Program-made: the position numbers and the translations under genes
The notes under the pieces: generated by a model
Database searches by the model: none
Told to the model about the DNA's origin: nothing
Seen by the model: the letters and a program-made list of their open reading frames with translations, nothing else
Shown here: piece after piece, positions 33,536 to 38,778 of the stretch
Position numbering within the stretch: position 1 is the first letter of the stretch
How the letters are laid out: each line of letters starts with the position of its first letter
Source of the DNA: Nocardia tenerifensis NBRC 101015
GTDB lineage: Bacteria > Actinomycetota > Actinomycetes > Mycobacteriales > Mycobacteriaceae
Assembly (NCBI RefSeq): GCF_000308715.1
Contig: NZ_BAGH01000285.1
Coordinates: forward strand, 1-38,778
Reading direction: 5' to 3'
DNA length: 38,778 nt

Positions 33536-33928
33536 TCAGAATGCGGGTCTGGCCAGTTCGGGACGTTTGACGTAGTCGGTCAAGCCGATCACGTTGCCCC
33601 ACGGATCGGACACCTCGACGCTCCACCCGGTCGTGACTTCGAAGGGCGCGGTGAGCATTTCGACGCCGTGCCCTTCGAGCTCCGCCGCGGCGGCTCGCGC
33701 GTCGGGCACCTCGAGCCAGACCCGCATGGCGGGTGGTGCGCCCTGCCCGGCGGCCGGATCGACCATCGCCATGATTCCTGGCGTCTCCGCCGCGACCCCG
33801 AACAGCGCGATGCCACGCTCGGGCACCGTGAACCGCACCGAAAGCCCCAGCCGGTTCGCGTAGAACTCCACCGCCGCGTCCAGGTCGCCCACGGGAACCA
33901 GCACGTTATCGATCCCTCGGATATCCAC
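33536..33928 (-). CDS. VOC-superfamily (glyoxalase/bleomycin-resistance-like) protein
   Basis: 130 aa, GTG 33928. It has two beta-alpha-beta-beta-beta halves: IDNVLVPVGDLDAAVEFYANRLGL at the N-terminus and a C-terminal half ending VEVSDPWGNVIGLTDY. The usual first His ligand position carries Asn, the final Glu position reads Gly-Leu, so canonical metal binding is doubtful. Single small domain, convergent with the preceding gene (10-bp gap). Confidence 0.82.
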   Translation of the reverse strand: MDIRGIDNVLVPVGDLDAAVEFYANRLGLSVRFTVPERGIALFGVAAETPGIMAMVDPAAGQGAPPAMRVWLEVPDARAAAAELEGHGVEMLTAPFEVTTGWSVEVSDPWGNVIGLTDYVKRPELARPAF

Positions 33929-33990
33929 CCCGTCATCAAACCACCGGATACGGTCGGGCTCAGTGGGTTCGGCGCACTGGCCTTTGCAGT

Positions 33991-34078
33991 GCGGCAGTGC
34001 GGCAGTGCGGCAGTGCGGCAGTGCGGCAGTGCGGCAGTGCGGCAGTGCGGCAGTGCGGCAGTGCGGCAGTGCGGCAGT
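33991..34078 (+). repeat. Perfect tandem repeat, 11 x 8 bp
   Basis: Eleven exact copies of GCGGCAGT. They lie in the gap between the VOC gene start and the CobE-like stop. The period is not a multiple of three, and no gene is encoded. Copy number is likely variable between isolates by slippage. Confidence 0.95.
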
Positions 34079-34087
34079 GGCGGAGTT

Positions 34088-34450
34088 TCACGTTTCGACG
34101 AGTGCCGCCGCGACGACTACGCCGTCGATGGTGGTTTTCGGCACGACCAAGGTGCCGCCTGCCGCGGCGAGGATGGCCGCCGCCTCGGCGACACTGCGTG
34201 TACCGACCGCAGCCAGCGTTCGCGAGTCCGGGTGCGGGACAGGCACTTCGGCCAATTCGGCGGCGGTGTAAGTACGGATCGGCACTTCTAGCTCGGCCGC
34301 CGCATCGAGTAGGCCGGGCTCGGATGCCCGGCGATCAATGGTCGCGAGCCCACCGATCCGGTTGATACCCAGCACATTACGTACCGCTGCGACGATGGAT
34401 GCCGCAGAAGTACCAGGACGCAGGCCGAGACCGACGATCAGCTCAGGCAT
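34088..34450 (-). CDS. cobE: CobE / CbiG C-terminal domain protein
   Basis: 120 aa from ATG 34450. Starts MPELIVGLGLRPGTSAASI, then STIDRRASE-like sequence (GLATIDRRASEPGLLDAA) and ends with GTLVVPKTTIDGVVVAAALVE. This is the small cobalamin-synthesis G C-terminal domain found alone as CobE or fused in CbiG. CbiG opens the precorrin lactone in the anaerobic route; the role of CobE is less clear. It lies downstream of cobB on the same strand, separated by a 16-bp repeat array. Confidence 0.85.
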   Translation of the reverse strand: MPELIVGLGLRPGTSAASIVAAVRNVLGINRIGGLATIDRRASEPGLLDAAAELEVPIRTYTAAELAEVPVPHPDSRTLAAVGTRSVAEAAAILAAAGGTLVVPKTTIDGVVVAAALVET

Positions 34451-34482
34451 TGATCACCGTCACGCCCAGATCCCGCGGTGCC

Positions 34483-34738
34483 GGAACCGCGCCGGTGCCA
34501 AATCGCGCCGGTGCCGAATCGCGCCGGTGCCACATCGCACCCTTACCGAATCGCACCCGTACCGCTCGCGTCGGTACCAAATCGCACCCGTACCGAACTG
34601 CGCCGGTACCGACTCGCACCCGTACCGAACTGCGCCGGTACCGAACAGCGCCGGTGCCGCACCGCACCCGTACCGAATCGCGCCTGTACCGCTCGCGTCG
34701 GTACGAAATCGCGCCCGTACCACACTGCGCCGGTACCG
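34483..34738. repeat. Tandem repeat, about 16 units of 15-16 bp
   Basis: Consensus GAATCGCRCCSGTRCC, with two recurring flavours (CGCACCCGTACC and TGCGCCGGTACC). Many units contain GGTACC-type inverted symmetry. The array fills the 339-bp gap between the cobB stop (34790) and the CobE start. All frames are open because of composition, but none shows a gene. Confidence 0.85.
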
Positions 34739-34789
34739 ACGCGACGCAGCTGCGCACTACGGTGGCAGTTGTCGCTCCACCGAAGGCGC

Positions 34790-37075
34790 TCAGCGGCTGG
34801 CACGGATACCCGCGTACTCGACTGCCGCCGCCACGAAACGCGCTGTTGCGTCGGGGTTTCCGGCGGGATGGGTGTGCAGGTACGAGGCGTGCACGCGCTG
34901 GACGAGCGCACCCTCCCGCACGCGTGCGCCGTCGCTACCGTGCCAACCCCAGGCCGGGGCGTCCGACGCGGCCGTGACGAGGCGGGTCCGATGGAACTCG
35001 TGCCCGCGCACACGCTCCCCCGCGCGCCACAGCGGGGAATCCGCCAACGCCACCGCATCCCGATACCCGAGGGTCAGTCGCGGCCCGAACTCGGCGTCGG
35101 CGTCGATCACCCGCGCCATCGGATGCCCGTCGAGCGAACGCGTCAGATACAGCAGCCCCGCACACTCCGCGTGCACAGGCATACCACTCTTCGCCCGCGC
35201 CGCCACCGCACCCAGCAGCACGGTATTCGCCGCGAGCTCGGCCGCATGCTCCTCGGGAAACCCCCCGGGCAACACCAAACCTGCCGTGCCCTCAGGCAAT
35301 TCGTCCCGCAGCGGATCGAAAACCACCACCTGCGCACCCGCAGCCAGCAGCAGCTCACGATGCTCCGCGTAGCCAAAAGTGAACGCGGGCCCACCGGCCA
35401 TTGCAATCAACGGCCCCGAGCTGACGACGCCGCCGTGCTCCGCAGCGCTCAGCGGCGCGATATCAGCTCGATCGGGGGAGAACCCGTCGAATCCACCGAC
35501 ACCGTGCGTCCGATCACCAACGCTCCCAACAGCATCAAGCGACGCTTCGTCCGACAGAGCCTGCCCGTCATGCCTGGAGACCGGCCCACCACGCCCCGCA
35601 GCCTGCCCGCCACGCCCGGCAACCGGCCCATCATGCCCAGCAACCGGCCCGCCACGCCCGGCAACCGGCCCGCCACGCCCAGCGACCGGCCCATCATGCC
35701 CAGCGACCGGCCCGCCACGCCCGGCAACCGGCCCGCCATGGCCAGCGGCCTGCCCGCCATCTCGGGCCATCGGCCCGCCATGCCCAGCGACCAGCCCATC
35801 ACGCCCGGTAACCGGCCCATCATGCCCAGCGACCGGCCCGTCATGCCCGGTAACCGGCCCATCATGCCCAGCAACCGGCCCGTCATGCCCGGTAACCGGC
35901 CCGTCATGCCCGGTAACCGGCCCATCATGCCCAGCGGCCTGCCCGCCATGCCCAGCGGCCTGCCCGCCATCTCGGGCCATCGGCCCATCATGTCGAGCGA
36001 CCGGCCCGCCATCCCCAGCAACCGGCCCACCATCCCCGGCGACCTGCCTACCAAGCCCAGCGACAGGTCCACCACCCCCGGCGACCGGCCCACCATCCCC
36101 GGCGACCTGCCTACCAAGCCCAGCGACAGGTCCACCACCCCCGGCGACCTGCCTGCCAAGCCCAGCGACCGGTCCATGATCCCCGGCTGCCGGCATGCGA
36201 TCCCCAGCGGTCTGCTGGCCATCCCCGGCGACCTGAGCGCCAAGCCCAGCAACCCGACCGCCAAGCGCCGAGACAGGCCCATCATGCCGGGCAATCTGCC
36301 CACCATGGCCAGCACTACCCAGCCCGCGCGCCTCGGCCACCGCATCCCACATCGGACCGGTGGCGGTGGAACGGGCCAGGGCGGCGATCGCGGCTAGATC
36401 CACATGTGCCGCAACCAGATTCGTCATCGCCGACACCGCCTCGGTCGCGGCGGTACCGTGCTCCACTGCCGGAATCAACCCGAGATGCCGGGAGGGCACC
36501 TCTAGTTCGGCCATTCGTGGCAGCGAACCGAGCACCGGAAGCCCCACTCGGTCACAGGCGGCGCGGAGCACTTGGTCGTGGCGCTCGCTGCCGACTCGGT
36601 TCAGGATCACTCCGCCGAGGCGGATGCCGCTGTCGAAGGTCGCGAATCCGTGCAGCAGCGCGGCCAGACTCTGGCTGTGTCCGCGAGCGTCCACCACCAG
36701 CACGACGGGGGCGCCGAGCAGGCTCGCGACCTGCGCGGTGGAGCCCTCGGCGACCGGGCCCGCGTGGTTGGCGTCGATGCGGCCGTCGAACAATCCCATC
36801 ACGCCCTCGACCACTGCTAGGTCGCAGTCTCGCGCACCGTGCCGGTACAGGGGCACAACACGTTCCGCGCCCACGAGCACCGGGTCGAGATTGCGGCCCG
36901 GCCGCCCCGCCGCCAACCCGTGGTAGCCCGGATCGATGTAGTCCGGCCCCACCTTGAACGGGGCGACCCGGTGACCGGCGCGCCGCAGTGCTCCGATCAA
37001 ACCCGTTGCCACCGTGGTCTTTCCGCTGCCCGAGGCGGGCGCGGCGATCACCACCGCACGCACTTCCCCGCCCAC
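34790..37075 (-). CDS. cobB: Cobyrinate a,c-diamide synthase with a 252-residue heptapeptide-repeat insert
   Basis: 761 aa from GTG 37075 (GGAGGTGA just upstream); usual length is about 450-460 aa. N-terminal BioD-like ATPase: PASGSGKTT (13-21), KVGPDYIDPGYH, VVEGVMGLFDG. C-terminal glutamine amidotransferase: VLPGGFPEEH, nucleophile Cys638 in HAECAGLLYL, His in YLHTHPAGNP. It amidates the a and c side chains of (hydrogeno)cobyrinate using Gln and ATP. Between the domains, residues 256-507 are 36 uninterrupted heptads of type GHDGPVA, encoded by a 21-bp repeat. A further 45-residue linker follows. All catalytic motifs are intact and the frame stays open, so the enzyme is probably functional with a long flexible linker. 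It lies downstream of cobO. Confidence 0.95.
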   Translation of the reverse strand: MGGEVRAVVIAAPASGSGKTTVATGLIGALRRAGHRVAPFKVGPDYIDPGYHGLAAGRPGRNLDPVLVGAERVVPLYRHGARDCDLAVVEGVMGLFDGRIDANHAGPVAEGSTAQVASLLGAPVVLVVDARGHSQSLAALLHGFATFDSGIRLGGVILNRVGSERHDQVLRAACDRVGLPVLGSLPRMAELEVPSRHLGLIPAVEHGTAATEAVSAMTNLVAAHVDLAAIAALARSTATGPMWDAVAEARGLGSAGHGGQIARHDGPVSALGGRVAGLGAQVAGDGQQTAGDRMPAAGDHGPVAGLGRQVAGGGGPVAGLGRQVAGDGGPVAGGGGPVAGLGRQVAGDGGPVAGDGGPVARHDGPMARDGGQAAGHGGQAAGHDGPVTGHDGPVTGHDGPVAGHDGPVTGHDGPVAGHDGPVTGRDGLVAGHGGPMARDGGQAAGHGGPVAGRGGPVAGHDGPVAGRGGPVAGRGGPVAGHDGPVAGRGGQAAGRGGPVSRHDGQALSDEASLDAVGSVGDRTHGVGGFDGFSPDRADIAPLSAAEHGGVVSSGPLIAMAGGPAFTFGYAEHRELLLAAGAQVVVFDPLRDELPEGTAGLVLPGGFPEEHAAELAANTVLLGAVAARAKSGMPVHAECAGLLYLTRSLDGHPMARVIDADAEFGPRLTLGYRDAVALADSPLWRAGERVRGHEFHRTRLVTAASDAPAWGWHGSDGARVREGALVQRVHASYLHTHPAGNPDATARFVAAAVEYAGIRASR
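35555..36310 (-). repeat. In-frame minisatellite, 36 x 21 bp, inside cobB
   Basis: Encodes heptads such as GHDGPVA, GHDGPVT, GRGGPVA, GLGRQVA and GDGGPVA. The unit is 21 bp, so any gain or loss of a unit keeps the frame. Units near the 5' side of the gene (higher coordinates) are more diverged (GLGRQVA, GDRMPAA), while those in the middle and 3' part are nearly identical, which suggests recent expansion. The repeat also leaves the opposite strand open in several frames, giving spurious long reading frames. Confidence 0.95.
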
Positions 37076-37116
37076 CGCTCACCTCCCTCCCGCACGACCG
37101 GCACGGTTTGCCAGGG

Positions 37117-37196
37117 ACCGCCGCACCCGCTCTCGGGATCCGCACCCGCTCTAGGGCCCCAAAGGCAGTGCGAGGCCCGAGAAAGGGTGCGGCGGT
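37117..37196. terminator. Large hairpin between cobO and cobB (attenuator or terminator)
   Basis: ACCGCCGCACCC (37117-37128) pairs exactly with GGGTGCGGCGGT (37185-37196); inside it CTCGGG (37132-37137) pairs with CCCGAG (37176-37181). The outer arm touches the cobO stop. The loop contains a second copy of CCGCACCCGCTCT, so an alternative pairing is possible, as expected of an attenuator. I see no B12-riboswitch box. Confidence 0.5.
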
Positions 37197-37811
37197 TCAC
37201 CATTCGATGCCTCGCTGGCCCTTGCGGCCCGCGTCCATGGGGTGCTTGACCTTCGTCATCTCGGTGACCAGGTCGGCGCAGTCGAGCAGCGCCTGCGGCG
37301 CGTCGCGGCCGGTGATCACCACGTGCTGGTTGCCGGGTCGACCGCGCAGTGTCTGCACCACCTCGTCGACATCCACCCACCCCCACTTGAGCGGGTACGT
37401 GAACTCGTCGAGCACATAGAACCGATGCTGCTCGGCCTGCAGCCGCCGCGCGATCTCCCGCCAACCGTCGAGCGCGGCGGCGGCGTGGTCCTCGTCCGTG
37501 CCCGCCTTGCGGGTCCACGACCACCCCTCGCCCATCTTGTGCCACTCCACCGAGCCGCCGACGCCGGTCTGCTCGTGCAAGGTGCCGAGGGCGCGAAAAG
37601 CCGCCTCCTCCCCCACCTTCCACTTGGCGCTCTTCACGAACTGGAACACCGCGACGTCGAACCCCTGGTTCCAGGCGCGCAACGCCATCCCGAACGCGGC
37701 GGTCGACTTACCCTTCCCCGGCCCCGTGTGCACCGCGAGCACCGGCTGATTGCGCCGCTGCCGCGTGGTGAGCCCGTCGTCGGGCACGGTCTCCGGAACG
37801 CCCTTGGGCAT
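37197..37811 (-). CDS. cobO: Cob(I)yrinic acid a,c-diamide adenosyltransferase
   Basis: 204 aa from ATG 37811, with GGAGATT upstream. P-loop GPGKGKST (30-37), FVKSAKWKVGEE, WTRKAGTDEDHAAAALDGW and LDEFTYPLKWGWVDVDEV are all typical of CobO/BtuR. It transfers the 5'-deoxyadenosyl group of ATP to cob(I)alamin precursors. Full length and intact. It lies upstream of cobB with a 121-bp gap that contains a stable hairpin, and downstream of the VWA protein gene. Confidence 0.96.
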   Translation of the reverse strand: MPKGVPETVPDDGLTTRQRRNQPVLAVHTGPGKGKSTAAFGMALRAWNQGFDVAVFQFVKSAKWKVGEEAAFRALGTLHEQTGVGGSVEWHKMGEGWSWTRKAGTDEDHAAAALDGWREIARRLQAEQHRFYVLDEFTYPLKWGWVDVDEVVQTLRGRPGNQHVVITGRDAPQALLDCADLVTEMTKVKHPMDAGRKGQRGIEW

Positions 37812-37989
37812 CGAATCTCCTTGTCAGTCCACGACTCATCGTCGAGCCGCCCACATCATCCGCCGGCCCGCGCCACTACCTGTGTTCGCGCGCCGGACTT
37901 TCGACGCACGAAGTCGGCCACGTCCGCTCCACCCAGCGCCCGCTCGGTGCCCGAACGAGGCGGACCGAACCAACTCAGGGTGTCGCACA

Positions 37990-38778
37990 TCACGCGGCGC
38001 GCGGGGCGGACCCGAGCCGCCCCGACCCTGCCCGCACCACATCCGCGACCGAATCCCCGGTCAGCTCAGCCAATCTCAAATATCCCCCGCGCAATTCACG
38101 CGCCAGTTCGGCGGCGAGCCCGAGCCGGATCATTCCGCGCTCGCAGTCGACCACGATCGAGGTGACCGCCTCGTGGGCAAGCCTGGCCGCGGCGGCGCGG
38201 GCGCGCGGGAGTGGGTCCACACCGCCGGTGGCGCGACCGTCGGTGAGCAGCACCAGCATCGGGCGGCGGCGCGGATCGCGCACCCGCTCGCGCAGCACGA
38301 TCTCGCGCGCCTTCACCAGGCCCGCCGCGAGCGGCGTCTTGCCGCCGGTGCGCATGCCCGCCAGGCGCCGCACGGCGATGTCGACCGAGGAGGTCGGCGG
38401 CAGTACGAGTTCGGCGTCCTGCCCGCGCACGGAGACGACGGCGACCTTGTCGCGCCGCTGATACGCGTCGCGCAGCAGAGTGACGATGGCGCCGGTGACG
38501 GCGGAGAGACGGTCCCGAGCCGCCATCGACCCGGAGGCGTCGACCACGAAGACGACCAGATTTCCTTCGCGCCCTTCGCGATACGCGCCGCGCAGGTCCT
38601 CGGCGGCCAGCTTCAGCGCGCCGTCGCCGCGGCCGCGCGAACGCTGATGCGGCGCGGCGGCGAAGATGGTGCCGAGCAGGTGCAGGCCGGTGGCGGTATC
38701 GGTGCTCGACCGGACGACGCGACCGTGGCGCGACTCGGCCCGCGAGCGACGCCCCGGTGCGCCCTCGCCGACGCCGGG
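37990..38778 (-). CDS. Magnesium/cobalt-chelatase-like VWA protein, C-terminal part (cut by right edge)
   Basis: 263 codons are visible; the start lies beyond base 38778. The VWA domain has the MIDAS motif VDASGSM, then a Thr in [10 protein letters not shown] and an Asp in [10 protein letters not shown]. Before it is an Arg/Gly-rich linker ([12 protein letters not shown]) typical of BchD/ChlD-type subunits. The complete protein would carry an N-terminal AAA+ part. The neighbour cobO and the gene order seen in mycobacteria (Rv2850c) suggest a role in metal insertion for cobalamin, but this is not proven for the family. Confidence 0.9.
   Translation of the reverse strand, partial: PGVGEGAPGRRSRAESRHGRVVRSSTDTATGLHLLGTIFAAAPHQRSRGRGDGALKLAAEDLRGAYREGREGNLVVFVVDASGSMAARDRLSAVTGAIVTLLRDAYQRRDKVAVVSVRGQDAELVLPPTSSVDIAVRRLAGMRTGGKTPLAAGLVKAREIVLRERVRDPRRRPMLVLLTDGRATGGVDPLPRARAAAARLAHEAVTSIVVDCERGMIRLGLAAELARELRGGYLRLAELTGDSVADVVRAGSGRLGSAPRAA

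Noticed and set aside
33991..34738. Repeat arrays considered as CRISPR
   Set aside because: Units are contiguous, with no unique spacers, and no cas genes are present.
34478..36397. Long plus-strand open frame and another long minus-strand frame across the cobB repeat, rich in Pro/Arg/Met
   Set aside because: They arise because the 21-bp repeat is free of stops in several frames. cobB on the minus strand explains the region with full domain motifs at both ends.

Overview
The window looks like a chromosomal segment of a high-GC Mycobacteriales actinomycete, most likely Nocardia. GTG and TTG starts, leaderless starts and very high GC in the outer genes fit this. So does a cobalamin locus in the order Mg-chelatase-like VWA protein, cobO, cobB, then cysG, which is the order I recall from Mycobacterium tuberculosis (Rv2850c-cobO-cobB-cysG). 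The species call is inference.

Left edge (1-3470): the N-terminal third of siroheme synthase CysG runs off the left end on the minus strand. It is followed by an M20 metallopeptidase and two decayed agmatinase-like genes placed head to head.

Centre (about 3.5-27.8 kb): an accessory block that I read as an undescribed biosynthetic gene cluster. It has an archaeal/eukaryotic-type prolyl-tRNA synthetase (candidate self-resistance), a small MTase-fold protein, a cytochrome P450, a 14-TM MFS exporter, a free-standing NRPS-type adenylation enzyme, an SDR and a conserved 179-aa protein. Next comes a six-gene operon: carbamoyltransferase, esterase, and a complete Dpp/Opp-type importer (two permeases, fused double ATPase, Tat/lipo binding protein). 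After a DinB-like protein comes a second operon: radical SAM enzyme, FMN alpha-hydroxyacid oxidase homologue with altered active-site residues, aldehyde dehydrogenase and a propeller-like protein. A StrR/NovG-type ParB-fold regulator closes the block. There is no PKS, no multimodular NRPS and no visible carrier protein, so the product is probably a small amino-acid-derived, carbamoylated molecule. A proline mimic is a testable guess because of the ProRS.

Boundary: an approximately 40-bp direct repeat occurs inside cysG (202-243) and again at 28202-28243. The second copy sits in a decayed cysG N-terminal fragment. This suggests that the 28-kb segment was inserted next to, or arose by rearrangement at, the cysG locus.

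Right side (28.3-38.8 kb): very GC-rich genes: a secreted alpha/beta hydrolase, a DoxX-like membrane protein, an APH-family phosphotransferase followed by a DUF protein, a VOC protein, a CobE/CbiG-C protein, cobB, cobO and a VWA/chelatase gene cut by the right edge. This stretch holds four unrelated tandem-repeat families with periods near 65, 8, 16 and 21 bp. The last lies in frame inside cobB and adds 36 heptapeptides between its ATPase and amidotransferase domains.
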